Notes: generated from the letters alone by a model not told the origin. A DNA stretch of 64,000 nucleotides from Verrucomicrobiota bacterium (GCA_003152315.1 PLZV01000011.1:1-64000); one strand, 5' to 3'. Shown: positions 15,096 to 24,355, numbered from the stretch's first letter. Numbers and translations: made by a program.

Positions 15096-16844
15096 CTAGC
15101 TGAGTGCTCGACTCGGTCTTGGTAGGACACGCTTTTGATGCTTCTCATCGCGCCAAGGAATTGGAGGGGCGCCGCCATAGAAGACAATACCGGTGGCTAT
15201 CTTTTTGGCTTTCCCATGCGCTACTGCTTTTAGAATCATGGGATAGGACCGCATGAGTCGCTCAAAATTCAGCCGGGTAGGATTGACGGGCTGGGGCGTC
15301 CCTGCGGCGGCCGTCGGCTTGCCACGCTCGGTCCTGACCGCAAAGACCCTGTGCTTATTATCCATGAATTCCACGTCTGCAATGCACACCTTCTCGTTTC
15401 GCTTACCACCAATCCACACCCGGATTGTTCGGCATAGCAGCGTTATCCTAGATCGAAGACGCTCGCGTACACTGCGTAATTCTTCATCTTTCAGCTTCTC
15501 CAGCTTCGCGCAGAGGTCCGAAACTTCGGCGACCACTTCCACTCCAACCGGTGCGCTGCGCCTGGAGCGAACCTCCTCCAATTCCACTGCCAAGCTGGCC
15601 TCCTGTCCGCCGAGTCGTTTTAGCAACGACAGCATAGCATCGAAATTCCCACTCTCATCAATTGCCTTCTGTGTCTTTACAATTCGTTCCCTGACCTCGG
15701 CGAGTCTGCCGGTCAGCGCGTCAGTGTCGGAGCGCAACGGTTCATCTTCTAGAGTAAGCTCTTTCACCCACTGCAGGAAATGGCGCTCGAACTCGTGGTA
15801 GTTGAAACTGCGATATGTCGCGAGACCTCGTAGAAAATTAGCCGACACCATGTCAAGGGAGCCCTTGCGTCGGTGCATCAGCACTATCGTGCCGTCATCT
15901 TGGCCGCTCACGAGCACCTTTCCAAACAGGTTGACTACGTTACGCGCACCCCTACCCCTGACTTTGGAGCGGGCGGAAATTCCTGCCTGAAGACGGTAGA
16001 ACTCGTCTTCCGAGATCAGCGCCGGATAGTAGCCCTTGATTGATTCACCTTCGGGGACTGGCTTGCCATTCACATAGCGATGCGGCTGATACTCCCCGAT
16101 CAACGTTCGGCTGCGAGTGATGTGCCGGGTTACTGCCACGTTCCAATGAGTAGGACGCTTTCTCTTTCGCTTGCTGATTGGCGGTACTTTTTCGCGGTTT
16201 AGCAAGGCAGTGATGGCAGGCGCACCGCGCCCGCTGAGCGCGAGGTTGACGATACGACGTACAATCGCGGATTCATTTGGCAGAAACACAAATTTCCCGG
16301 TTTCGCTCAGCTCTAGCCAGCCTGGGCAGCGACTGGTAACCGGCCGCTCGGCCGCCCGCATTCGTTTCTGCTCCCAAGATGATGCGAGTCGCTTTGACTT
16401 AGTCGCACTTTCCTCATTCGCGCGAGACATCACCATCACCGAATACATGAGGTCGAATGGGTTCGCATTGACCGATTGTTTTGTGTATTCCTTACCGTCC
16501 AATAGCGTCACAATCATGATCTCTGCGTTGATAATACGGACAAACAATTCGAGTGCCGTCAACACCTCGGCGCGACTTAATCTGTCAAGAGATTCCACGA
16601 TCAGGACTGAACCTGGTCTCACGCGTCCGGCCTCAATGGCGTCGAAAAAGCGAGCCAGTGCGCCATGTGTGGCGTTTCTACCGCGAAATGCCGACACGCC
16701 TAGGTCACGCATTGTGAGCGACTCGTCGAGTCGCAGACGATGCTGGTCGCAATAACGGCGGGTCGCCTCAAACTGACGGCGGAGGCTGTCCCCCCTGAGT
16801 TGGTCAGGAGAAGAGAATCTGATATAAGAATACGCGATAGTCAC
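15096..16844 (-). CDS. Large serine recombinase
   Basis: The 582-residue protein opens with the catalytic block YSYIRFSSPDQ (Ser11 after R-x), continues with ESLDRLSRAEV at about 104-114, has a recombinase domain with linker PAITALLNREKVPP, and a C-terminal coiled coil (TGRLAEVRERIVKTQKAIDE). This is the order found in phage and island large serine integrases. Where the zinc ribbon with four cysteines is expected the sequence reads LFGKVLVSGQDDGTIVLMHR, with no cysteines, so that module has been altered. It is divergent from the plastocyanin-like gene and likely drove the movement of the low-GC island to its left. No att sites could be identified by eye. Confidence 0.85.
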   Translation of the reverse strand: MTIAYSYIRFSSPDQLRGDSLRRQFEATRRYCDQHRLRLDESLTMRDLGVSAFRGRNATHGALARFFDAIEAGRVRPGSVLIVESLDRLSRAEVLTALELFVRIINAEIMIVTLLDGKEYTKQSVNANPFDLMYSVMVMSRANEESATKSKRLASSWEQKRMRAAERPVTSRCPGWLELSETGKFVFLPNESAIVRRIVNLALSGRGAPAITALLNREKVPPISKRKRKRPTHWNVAVTRHITRSRTLIGEYQPHRYVNGKPVPEGESIKGYYPALISEDEFYRLQAGISARSKVRGRGARNVVNLFGKVLVSGQDDGTIVLMHRRKGSLDMVSANFLRGLATYRSFNYHEFERHFLQWVKELTLEDEPLRSDTDALTGRLAEVRERIVKTQKAIDESGNFDAMLSLLKRLGGQEASLAVELEEVRSRRSAPVGVEVVAEVSDLCAKLEKLKDEELRSVRERLRSRITLLCRTIRVWIGGKRNEKVCIADVEFMDNKHRVFAVRTERGKPTAAAGTPQPVNPTRLNFERLMRSYPMILKAVAHGKAKKIATGIVFYGGAPPIPWRDEKHQKRVLPRPSRALS

Positions 16845-16902
16845 ATTGTTATATGTATAATTTAGAGTGCTTAAATTAAAAAGTCAATCCTTTACCACTG
16901 GT

Positions 16903-17646
16903 ATGCGCCTGCGTAAGCCGATTCCTTTATTGATGCTGATGGTGCTCGTTGCCTTCACTGCGACCATAGCTGGCGAGCAGAACGGTCAGGGCAACATTTC
17001 AGGCACGGTTCGCCTGGTTGGTCCTCCACCCAGCATCCCCACCGTGTTGCCGCAGATGGATTTCGATATGTGCGGCTCCGTGGCACGACCGACGCAGTCG
17101 CTGTTGTTGGGCACAAACCAAACCGTCCGCAACGTGATTGTGTACCTCGTGGGTTACGCACAGAACAGCACAAGCAATGGGACCAACGACGCGATCATCG
17201 TCGATCAACGCGACTGCGAGTTCGTCCCCCGTATCCAAGTCGCCCGCAGTGGTGTGCCATTAATCTTGAAGAACAGCGATCCCATCCTGCACGTCGTGCG
17301 CATCGATTCGATGAGTAGCACCAACGGGCAACGGACGCTCTTGAAAGCCGCGACGCCCTACGCCGGCTATGAAAAGATCTACCAGCTCGCCAACTTTCGC
17401 GAACCGACACTATTACAGGTGACCTCCGGCAACGGCCATGAATGGATGGCAGCTTATATTGCCGTCTTGCCTCACCCTTGGGCCGCGCTCACCGACGAGA
17501 ATGGACGGTTTACGCTGCGCAACGTACCCGTGGGAACCCACAAGATCTACGTGTGGCACGAAGCACTGGGCACGATGACGCGTGATATACGCGTCAACGG
17601 CGAAGGTAGTACCACGGTGGACTTCCATTTTTCGACGGCGCATTGA
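16903..17646 (+). CDS. Secreted cupredoxin/carboxypeptidase-regulatory-like protein
   Basis: From the ATG at 16903 the protein has 247 residues with a signal peptide (RKPIPLLMLMVLVAFTATIA). The body has a segment CEFVPRIQVARSGVPLILKN and then SDPILHVVRI, as in cupredoxin-like methanogen/plastocyanin relatives that place a His in N-S-D-P-x-x-H, and a C-terminal beta sandwich TDENGRFTLRNVPVGTHKIY typical of carboxypeptidase regulatory domains. It is probably exported and may bind copper, though the full set of copper ligands is not obvious. A GTG 12 codons upstream is open but would spoil the signal peptide. Nothing links it to the genes around it. Confidence 0.7.
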   Translation: MRLRKPIPLLMLMVLVAFTATIAGEQNGQGNISGTVRLVGPPPSIPTVLPQMDFDMCGSVARPTQSLLLGTNQTVRNVIVYLVGYAQNSTSNGTNDAIIVDQRDCEFVPRIQVARSGVPLILKNSDPILHVVRIDSMSSTNGQRTLLKAATPYAGYEKIYQLANFREPTLLQVTSGNGHEWMAAYIAVLPHPWAALTDENGRFTLRNVPVGTHKIYVWHEALGTMTRDIRVNGEGSTTVDFHFSTAH

Positions 17647-17669
17647 TGTTCGATGGCCGGCCGCAAGCT

Positions 17670-19208
17670 CTACAGGTTGCGCAACATCCGCGTTTCCGCC
17701 AGCTTGGCATTCTTTTCGTCACCAAGAGCGGTGAAGCACTCCTTCAGTGTCCGCCACACAGCGCGGTCATCAATCCCGTGCTCGACCGCGGGCCGCAACA
17801 CCTGAATTGCGTCGCCGTAACGTTTTGCCTGAAGAAGCGCGTCCGCAAGGCTCCTGCGGCCGACAAGCCCGTTGGGAGCGACGTCCACAGCCCGCGTCCC
17901 ATAGGCGATAGCCTCGTCGAGTTGCTTCATGCTGGTGTAGTAGACCGTGAGATTGACGAGTGCCGGATAACAACCCGGGTCCTCCGCGAGCGCATTCTGG
18001 AACAAGGTTTCTGTATTCGTCCAGACCGCCGAGCGTTTCGCGCTCAGAACCGCCAGCGCGACCAGCAGCGTGGTGACCGTGGCGGCAAGGATTGGTCGGG
18101 CCTGGCGCCAATTGTTCGCCAGAATGACGATACCGATGCTCAACGGCAGGGCCAGTCCAATGAGCGGCACGTACGTGAAACGGTCAGCCACAACGTGCAC
18201 ACCGACCGGAACCAGTCCGATTGTTGGCGAGAGTGTTATCAGGTAAAATAACCAGGACGGCAAGACGATGGGGGCGCGCTTGCGGAAAGCGAAAGCGACG
18301 GCGAGGAGCATGACGAACGCCAGCAAGTAGCCAACAGCATGCAGCGGCGTCCAACCAAAGTCTTCAAACGATGGGTACACTGCGGACAAGTGGAGCGGCC
18401 AGAGGAACTTTCCCACATGAAACAGCGTACAGTACCCGACCAATCCCAGCCGCGCCCAAAGTGGGATGACTCCCGTGCCCACGACCGTCTCGCCATTGCC
18501 GCCGGCTTGCGCGACGAACGTTGCGGCGCCGATGATCAAACTTACGGCAAAGAATGGGATCTTCTCCCACAACGCCACGCGCCGCTTCCAAAACACGTCG
18601 AAAAGAACCAGCACGAGAGGGAGTGTAACGGCTGTTGATTTGGCAAGCACGGAACCGATGAACAACAATAGGCATGCCCAATAGTCTCGCCGATTGCCTC
18701 GAGTAACCCACCGCAGGTACGCGAGGAGAGCGAGTAAGTAGAAGAATGCGAAGAGTAAATCCTTCCGCTCTGTCACCCACGCGATGGATTCGACACGGAG
18801 CGGGTGCACGCCGAAAATGGCCGCTGTCAGAATTGCCGCTGGTTGCGCGTGCTCGAGACGTCCCCGGAGAAGCTGGAACGCGAGGAGCAACACGAGCATG
18901 GTGTTCGCCCCGTGCAGCAACAAATTGGTAAGGTGGTAGCCAAACGGGTTACGACCCCACACCTGATAATCGATTGCGAACGAGAGCCACGTGAGCGGCA
19001 CATACAGCTTTGCGGCGGGCTGCGTGAACATCCCCCAGAGATTCGCAGGTGCGAGTGAGCGAATCGCGGGATTCTGTGTGATATGGCTGTAATCGTCCCA
19101 CTGGAGAAACTGACCTTGCAAGCCTCGCGCGTGTGCGGCGATTGTCAGCAGCACGACCAGCAAGCTGCCGATCCACAACCACCGATCCGTGCGCGTTGCT
19201 TCATTCAT
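17670..19208 (-). CDS. TMTC-like membrane protein with C-terminal TPR repeats (copy 2)
   Basis: Taking the ATG at 19208 (MNEATRTDRW) gives 512 residues. About ten membrane segments are followed by a TPR tail (CYPALVNLTVYYTSMKQLDE onward). The loop signature QFLQWDDYSHI, the block FGVHPLRVESIAWVTERKDL and the later GLVPVGVHVVADRFTYVPLI are shared with eukaryotic TMTC-like and bacterial O-mannosyltransferase-related proteins (GT-C fold), so transfer of a lipid-linked sugar to exported protein is the likely role. It is a close tandem paralogue of the upstream gene, 22 bases away. An ORF extension to 19385 reads backwards through the paralogue and is not real. Confidence 0.75.
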   Translation of the reverse strand: MNEATRTDRWLWIGSLLVVLLTIAAHARGLQGQFLQWDDYSHITQNPAIRSLAPANLWGMFTQPAAKLYVPLTWLSFAIDYQVWGRNPFGYHLTNLLLHGANTMLVLLLAFQLLRGRLEHAQPAAILTAAIFGVHPLRVESIAWVTERKDLLFAFFYLLALLAYLRWVTRGNRRDYWACLLLFIGSVLAKSTAVTLPLVLVLFDVFWKRRVALWEKIPFFAVSLIIGAATFVAQAGGNGETVVGTGVIPLWARLGLVGYCTLFHVGKFLWPLHLSAVYPSFEDFGWTPLHAVGYLLAFVMLLAVAFAFRKRAPIVLPSWLFYLITLSPTIGLVPVGVHVVADRFTYVPLIGLALPLSIGIVILANNWRQARPILAATVTTLLVALAVLSAKRSAVWTNTETLFQNALAEDPGCYPALVNLTVYYTSMKQLDEAIAYGTRAVDVAPNGLVGRRSLADALLQAKRYGDAIQVLRPAVEHGIDDRAVWRTLKECFTALGDEKNAKLAETRMLRNL

Positions 19209-19230
19209 AAGAGCGGTAGGAGAAGCGTCC

Positions 19231-20784
19231 TCAAAGTTTGCCCTCACAGCGGCGCTGAGACTCCCGCGCCAGTTTCGCGTTGTTGGTGTCTCCCAGGGCT
19301 TCGAAACATTCGGCAAGCGCGCGCCAGACGTCGGGGTCCTGAACGTCGTGCTGCGCGAGGGGGCGCAGGACGCTGATGGCTTCACGCCGATCCCCCTTGT
19401 TGATCAGCGCGTAGGCGAGGTCCTTGCGGCCCGGAATACCGTTGGGTGCGAGATCGACTGCTTGCTTTCCCTGATTGATCGCTTCATCAAATTCTTTGCG
19501 AGTTGTATGCCACACCGTGAGGTTGATGTGCGCGGGCAGGCAGTTCGGGTTTTCCTGCAAAGCGTTGCGGAAGAGTGTCCCCGTGTCGCTCCAGACTGCC
19601 CCGCGTTGGTCTGTCAGAAAAGCCAACGCCAGCAGGACGGCAGCGGCCGCCAGGCTCATGACAAATCGCGATGCTGTGTTCGGCAACGAAAAAATCGCCC
19701 AGACCACAGCCATGCTGAGAGGCAAGGCCAACCCGATCAGCGGCACGTACGAAAAGCGATCAGCAACGACATGGATGCCGACAGGAATCAGCCCGATAGT
19801 CGGTGAAAGCGTGACGAGATAAAAGAACCACGCGGGCAGCAACACCGGCCAGCGACGCCGCACGGCGATGACCAGCGCCGTCACGGCTGCCAACGCCGTC
19901 AGGTATCCGAAGCTCGTGAGGGGATTCCAACTCATTTCTTCGAAGCTTGGGTAGACCGCCGAGAGATGAAAGGGCCAGAAGAATTTTCTCACGTAAAATA
20001 GCGAGCAATACCCGGCCAATCCCGCCCGCGCCCACAGCGGAACGAGTGCGGGAGGCGCCACGGTTTCTCCTGTCCCGCCGGCTTGGGTCATAAGCGTGAT
20101 CGTGGTGATGACCAGGCTGACAGCGAAAAACGGCACCTTCTCTTCCCAGGCTTTACGCTTGGCGAGCCAGTGGTCAATGATCAGCAGGACGAACGGGAAA
20201 GTCACCGCCGTGGACTTGGAGAGCGCGGACGCGACGAAAAGGCCGAAGCAGGCCCAGTAGGTTCGCCTTTTGTGGCTACCCAGCCAGCGCCAATACGTGA
20301 TCAGCGCGCAAAGGTAGAAGAACGCGAACAACACATCCTTGCGCTCCGTCGCCCAGGCCACTGATTCCACGCGCAACGGGTGAACGCCAAAAATCGCCGC
20401 CGTGAGAAGTGCCGCCGCGGTTGCGTATTGAAACCGGTCGCGGAGGATCTCCCGGACGAGCACCAGCACGAGCAGGGTATTCGCGAGGTGCAGCAGGAGG
20501 TTGGTGAGGTGATAGCCAAAGGGAGCGCGGCCCCAGATTTGATAATCGACTGCGAACGAGAGCCACGTGAGCGGGCAATACAATTTGGCAATCGGGTGCG
20601 CAAACATCAGGCACAGGTTCTCCGGGGTCAGGGCGCGGATGGCGGCGTTGCGCGTGATATGCGTGGTGTCGTCCCATTCGACGAATTGCCCTTGTAATCC
20701 GCGAACGTGCGCGACGAACGTAAGCGCGAGAACCAGGATTGCTCCCAGCCAGAGTAGTTTATTGGACTCGGAACGCTCGTTCAT
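19231..20784 (-). CDS. TMTC-like membrane protein with C-terminal TPR repeats (copy 1)
   Basis: The 517-residue protein has the same build as its downstream neighbour: TM segment ILVLALTFVAHVRGLQGQFV, WDDTTHITRN, FGVHPLRVESVAWATERKDV, and GLIPVGIHVVADRFSYVPLI, ending in TPR repeats (LPAHINLTVWHTTRKEFDEA). The shared acidic DD in the first periplasmic loop is the usual catalytic feature of GT-C glycosyltransferases. The two copies keep the same length and order but differ in many positions, so duplication is old. It starts 18 bases after the yqeY stop, at the end of the rtcB-sigma run. Confidence 0.78.
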   Translation of the reverse strand: MNERSESNKLLWLGAILVLALTFVAHVRGLQGQFVEWDDTTHITRNAAIRALTPENLCLMFAHPIAKLYCPLTWLSFAVDYQIWGRAPFGYHLTNLLLHLANTLLVLVLVREILRDRFQYATAAALLTAAIFGVHPLRVESVAWATERKDVLFAFFYLCALITYWRWLGSHKRRTYWACFGLFVASALSKSTAVTFPFVLLIIDHWLAKRKAWEEKVPFFAVSLVITTITLMTQAGGTGETVAPPALVPLWARAGLAGYCSLFYVRKFFWPFHLSAVYPSFEEMSWNPLTSFGYLTALAAVTALVIAVRRRWPVLLPAWFFYLVTLSPTIGLIPVGIHVVADRFSYVPLIGLALPLSMAVVWAIFSLPNTASRFVMSLAAAAVLLALAFLTDQRGAVWSDTGTLFRNALQENPNCLPAHINLTVWHTTRKEFDEAINQGKQAVDLAPNGIPGRKDLAYALINKGDRREAISVLRPLAQHDVQDPDVWRALAECFEALGDTNNAKLARESQRRCEGKL

Positions 20785-20802
20785 GCCCGTTGGGCACCGG
20801 CG

Positions 20803-21246
20803 CTACGCAAGGTTGGCGGAGACGATCTGGCTGACCAGACGGTTGTCGGCGCGGCCCGCTAATTTGGCCTGGACGGCTTTCATCACCTTGCCCATGTCTG
20901 TCTTGGTCGTGGCTCCCACTTCGGCAATCGTGGCCTTGACGACCTCTTCCACCTGCGCTTGCGAAAGCTCTTCCGGCAGATAGGCTTTCAGCACCGCCAA
21001 CTCCGCCTTCTCCTTGTCGACCAAATCCGCGCGCCCGCCTTTCTCAAAACCCTCGATCGAATCCTGCCGCTGTTTGATTTGCTTTTTGATGACGGCGGTA
21101 ACTTCGGCGTCCGTAAGTTGCTCCTGCTTCTTCTCGATCTTGTGGTATTCAACCGCCGATTTAAGCAGGCGCAAAGTGGACAGGCGGGCGGCCTCCTTGG
21201 CGCGCATCGCGTCCTTCATATCGGCTGCGATTTTGTCCATCAACAT
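20803..21246 (-). CDS. yqeY: GatB/YqeY domain protein
   Basis: The 147-residue protein is full-length for the YqeY family: MDKIAADMKDAMRAKEAARL, then the block IKKQIKQRQDSIEGFEKGGR, YLPEELSQAQVEEVV and a C-terminal TDMGKVMKAVQAKLAGRADN. YqeY matches the tRNA-binding tail domain of GatB, and a role with tRNA or tRNA-dependent amidation is suspected but not proven. Families of this type often sit near rpsU, dnaG and sigma factor genes; here it follows the ECF sigma/anti-sigma pair on the same strand. Confidence 0.9.
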   Translation of the reverse strand: MLMDKIAADMKDAMRAKEAARLSTLRLLKSAVEYHKIEKKQEQLTDAEVTAVIKKQIKQRQDSIEGFEKGGRADLVDKEKAELAVLKAYLPEELSQAQVEEVVKATIAEVGATTKTDMGKVMKAVQAKLAGRADNRLVSQIVSANLA

Positions 21247-21284
21247 GCGATCAAGACTAGGCGGCCGATGCGCAGCTTGTCAAC

Positions 21285-21704
21285 TCATTCGACCACGGCG
21301 AGGGAGACGACGAGCACCGTGTCGCCGACGTCGGGGCCTTTGACAAGCAGCTCACCACGGCCGACGCGGATGCTCGACTTCACAAGCGCCGCACGACCGG
21401 AATACATTTCAAAATCCATCATCCGTCCCTTTTTCTCCTCAGCCCTGGGCGTGACGAAAATGACGATGCCTTCGCCCAGATCCAGCCGGAGTTGACTGTT
21501 CTCCTTGAGCGGTCCCCGTTGGAGTCCGAGTTGCTGATAGTGCCGGTAGCCAAAAACCTTCTTCAGTTTGGGCTCAAGCTTGGTGAGTTGCTCGTCCGGC
21601 TTGTCGGCCTCGTTGGACGCGCGGATTAGCCGCGCCTCAATCGAGGCGGCCTGAACGCTGGCACCCAAAACGACGCCGAGCAAGGCAGCCATCAGCCAGC
21701 GCAT
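21285..21704 (-). CDS. Small secreted protein downstream of the anti-sigma factor
   Basis: An ATG one base after the anti-sigma stop gives 139 residues with a signal peptide (RWLMAALLGVVLGASVQA, cleavage before ASIE). The mature part is basic and then beta-rich (QLRLDLGEGIVIFVTPRAEE, GELLVKGPDVGDTVLVVSLA). I do not recognise a family. Direct coupling to the anti-sigma gene suggests it belongs to the same envelope-sensing module, perhaps as the sensed or regulated component, which is inference. Confidence 0.75.
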   Translation of the reverse strand: MRWLMAALLGVVLGASVQAASIEARLIRASNEADKPDEQLTKLEPKLKKVFGYRHYQQLGLQRGPLKENSQLRLDLGEGIVIFVTPRAEEKKGRMMDFEMYSGRAALVKSSIRVGRGELLVKGPDVGDTVLVVSLAVVE

Positions 21705-21705
21705 G

Positions 21706-22269
21706 TTATGTGTCCAGGTTCGCAAATTGCGTCTTCATTTCGTTCATGTCGGGCGTCCAGGGCAGTCCCGTGACCCAGATCACCGTCACGCCGGCATCCT
21801 CGGAATCAAATGTCGTTGCGGCGGAATGGGGGACGGGAGTCTTCAATTGTTCGACCTCGGCAAAACCCGCCGGCGCGGCCACGGAAGCCGTCACCTCGGG
21901 TGCGCGACGAACTGTCTGCATGAACCAAACCGCGCTGCCAGCGGCGATGACCAACGCCACCGCCGTCGCCATCGCGAATTGATGTTGCCGCAACCAGTCA
22001 GCCAATGCCAACCGGGGTAGCGGAACCTCGATCGACTCCTCGCCGCGTCGCTGGATCTCCGTCTTTACCTTCGACCAGAAGAACTCGGCCGAATCGCCCA
22101 TCGCCGCTGCCGTCGGGTTGGCCCGCAACAGGCGCCGCACCCGCTGCTGGTGCCGATACTCCAACGCGCACACCGGGCACGCGCTAATATGCCGTTTCGC
22201 GAGCCAAAGGCGCAGGCCCTTCAGCTCGCCGTCCAGCAATCCCGCAACTGATTCTGTGTTGTGGCTCAT
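21706..22269 (-). CDS. Anti-sigma factor, membrane-anchored, zinc-finger type
   Basis: The 187-residue protein starts with a short N-terminal domain holding HISACPVC (about 28-35), the H-x3-C-x2-C motif of zinc-containing anti-sigma factors, then a single membrane segment FAMATAVALVIAAGSAVWFM (about 95-114) and an extracytoplasmic tail. Its start overlaps the sigma gene by four bases, and such pairs normally act as partner and inhibitor. The signal that releases the sigma factor would be read on the outside by the tail or by the downstream secreted protein. Confidence 0.85.
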   Translation of the reverse strand: MSHNTESVAGLLDGELKGLRLWLAKRHISACPVCALEYRHQQRVRRLLRANPTAAAMGDSAEFFWSKVKTEIQRRGEESIEVPLPRLALADWLRQHQFAMATAVALVIAAGSAVWFMQTVRRAPEVTASVAAPAGFAEVEQLKTPVPHSAATTFDSEDAGVTVIWVTGLPWTPDMNEMKTQFANLDT

Positions 22270-22910
22270 AGCATTTCCTTCAACAGCTTCTGCAAATGTT
22301 TCCGGGCATAGTGCAGCCGCGACATGACCGTGCCGATCGTGCAGCCAGTGACCTTCGCAATGGCCGCGTAATCCAAGCCGTCAAACTCGCGGAGTTGCAC
22401 AACCACGCGATGCTCGGGCGATAACTCGCGCAGCGCGGCATCAATCTGCTCGCGCAATTCCCTCCGTTGGGCCTCGTCCACCGGCGACGGGTTTGCGGAC
22501 GGCGCCTGCTGGACGCTCGCGTCCGTGTCGGGACTGATTCCCTCCTCGAACGGGGTGGTTGGACGCCGGTTCCGGCGACGCACAAAATCAATCGCGAGAT
22601 TGGTCGTGATCCGGTAAATCCACGTGTAAAATGATGCAGTCTTCTGGAATTTGCGGATCGCCTGCCAGCCGCGGACGAAAGCTTCCTGGCACAGATCGGT
22701 CGCATCCTGTTCGTTACGGAGCATGCTGAACGCGAGTCCGTACACCTTGTTGCGGTAACGGCCAACGAGCGCTTCGTAGGCCTCCAGCTCGCCCCGCTGG
22801 CAGCGCTCAACCAGTTCGCGGTCGTTGACTTCAGGCTGCGAGAGTTCATGCACCGGATTCGACGCACTCGCCACCGAAATATTCACGGGAATTTTGGCCG
22901 CGTTTTCCAT
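22266..22910 (-). CDS. ECF-type RNA polymerase sigma factor
   Basis: The 214-residue protein has sigma region 2 (YGLAFSMLRNEQDATDLCQE, then WIYRITTNLAIDFVRRRNR) and region 4 (LREFDGLDYAAIAKVTGCTI followed by GTVMSRLHYARKHL), with no region 1 or 3, as in extracytoplasmic-function sigma factors. About 40 residues lie between the two regions (EEGISPDTDASVQ...), as is common. The ATG shares its A with the rtcB stop codon, so translation is coupled to rtcB. Regulation is probably through the anti-sigma factor encoded next. Confidence 0.92.
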   Translation of the reverse strand: MENAAKIPVNISVASASNPVHELSQPEVNDRELVERCQRGELEAYEALVGRYRNKVYGLAFSMLRNEQDATDLCQEAFVRGWQAIRKFQKTASFYTWIYRITTNLAIDFVRRRNRRPTTPFEEGISPDTDASVQQAPSANPSPVDEAQRRELREQIDAALRELSPEHRVVVQLREFDGLDYAAIAKVTGCTIGTVMSRLHYARKHLQKLLKEML

Positions 22911-24355
22911 TAGCCTTTGACCACCCCGATGGGCCGCAACCGCGCCACCTTGCGCGCAATGCCCGCATTATGGCAAACATCCACCACGTTTTCCACGTCT
23001 TTATAGGCCCACGGGGCCTCTTCCAACGCCGTGCTTCGTCCCTGCGCCATCATGACCACTCCCCGCTCGCTCATCTCCCGCTGCAAATCCTGGAAACTCT
23101 TCTCCTTCTTCGCGCGCGCGCGACTCATCATCCGCCCGGCCCCATGGCAAACCGTGCCCCAGGTCTGTTTCATTGCGCCATCGGTGCCCACGAGAACGAA
23201 GGAGTAACGTCCCATGTCGCCCGGCACCAGCACCGGCTGGCCGATGGGCCGGTATCGTTCGGGAATCATCGCGTGACCCGGCGGGAACGCGCGCGTCGCG
23301 CCTTTGCGGTGGACGCAAAGGGTCTTCTCGCGACCATCAACCTTGTGCTGCTCCAGCTTGGCGATGTTGTGCGGGACGTCGTACACCAGTTCCATGCCCA
23401 GTTCGCGCGGTGAGATGTCCAGCGCGTGGAGAAACGCCTGCTCGGTCTTGGACATCAGCACCTGCCGGTTCGCAAACGCGTAATTCGCCGCGCAACGCAT
23501 CGACGACAAATACTCCTCGCCCTCGGGCGAACGCACCGGCGCGCTCACCAGTTGTCGGTCGGGCAATTGGATGCCGTATTTTTGCGGCGCATTGCGCAGG
23601 ATTTTCAAGTAATCGTCACACACCTGGTAGCCGAACCCGCGCGAGCCGCAGTGGATCATCACCGTGACCTGGCCGAGGAACAATCCCATCACATCCGCCG
23701 CGTTTTCGTAAAAGATTTCATCAACAACCTGCACTTCGAGGAAATGGTTGCCGCTGCCCAACGAACCGAGTTGCCCCTTGCCGCGTTCCAGCGCGCGATC
23801 GGTGATGTTCGACGGCTCAGCGTCGGCCAGCCGCCCATTTTCCTCGATGAAATCGAGGTCTTCCGCCCTGCCGAAACCATGCTCGACCGCCCACCGAGCA
23901 CCCTGGTCGACGCATTGGCGCTCGTCAGCATACGACATTTTCAAATCGCTGCCGCGTCCCAGCCCACACGGTATGTCCCGGAAAAGTTGCGCGACCAACT
24001 CGTGGATCTTCGGCGCGACGTCCTCGCGCTTCAGGTGGGTGCGCATCAAGCGGACGCCGCAATTGATATCGTAGCCGACCCCGCCCGGGGAGATCACGCC
24101 GCCTTCATTCGGGTCGGTCGCGCAGCAACCGCCGATGGGAAAACCGTAACCCCAATGAATGTCCGGCATCGCGAGCGAATATTTCTGGATGCCCGGCAAA
24201 AACGCGACGTTCGCCACCTGTTCCAGGCAATTGTCGCCCACGATGTGGTCCAGCATCTTTTCCGAGGCATAAATCCGCCCCGGCACCCGCATCCCCGCCT
24301 TGTAAGACACCGGCAGTTCCCAAAGACACTCGTTAATTTTCTGCAGGGGATTCAC
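22910..24355 (-). CDS. rtcB: RtcB family RNA ligase
   Basis: The 481-residue protein has the RtcB signature in order: MPDIHWGYGFPIGG, GGVGYDINCGVRLMRT (metal-binding D and C), GSLGSGNHFLEVQ, VMIHCGSRGFGYQV, and TVCHGAGRMMSR carrying the histidine that accepts GMP. RtcB joins 3'-phosphate or 2',3'-cyclic-phosphate RNA ends to 5'-OH ends and acts in RNA repair. GTG is the start. The gene is directly upstream of an ECF sigma factor and overlaps it, so RNA repair is expressed together with a stress sigma factor; rtcB is usually under sigma54/RtcR control in enterobacteria, which is not seen here. Confidence 0.95.
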   Translation of the reverse strand: MNPLQKINECLWELPVSYKAGMRVPGRIYASEKMLDHIVGDNCLEQVANVAFLPGIQKYSLAMPDIHWGYGFPIGGCCATDPNEGGVISPGGVGYDINCGVRLMRTHLKREDVAPKIHELVAQLFRDIPCGLGRGSDLKMSYADERQCVDQGARWAVEHGFGRAEDLDFIEENGRLADAEPSNITDRALERGKGQLGSLGSGNHFLEVQVVDEIFYENAADVMGLFLGQVTVMIHCGSRGFGYQVCDDYLKILRNAPQKYGIQLPDRQLVSAPVRSPEGEEYLSSMRCAANYAFANRQVLMSKTEQAFLHALDISPRELGMELVYDVPHNIAKLEQHKVDGREKTLCVHRKGATRAFPPGHAMIPERYRPIGQPVLVPGDMGRYSFVLVGTDGAMKQTWGTVCHGAGRMMSRARAKKEKSFQDLQREMSERGVVMMAQGRSTALEEAPWAYKDVENVVDVCHNAGIARKVARLRPIGVVKG

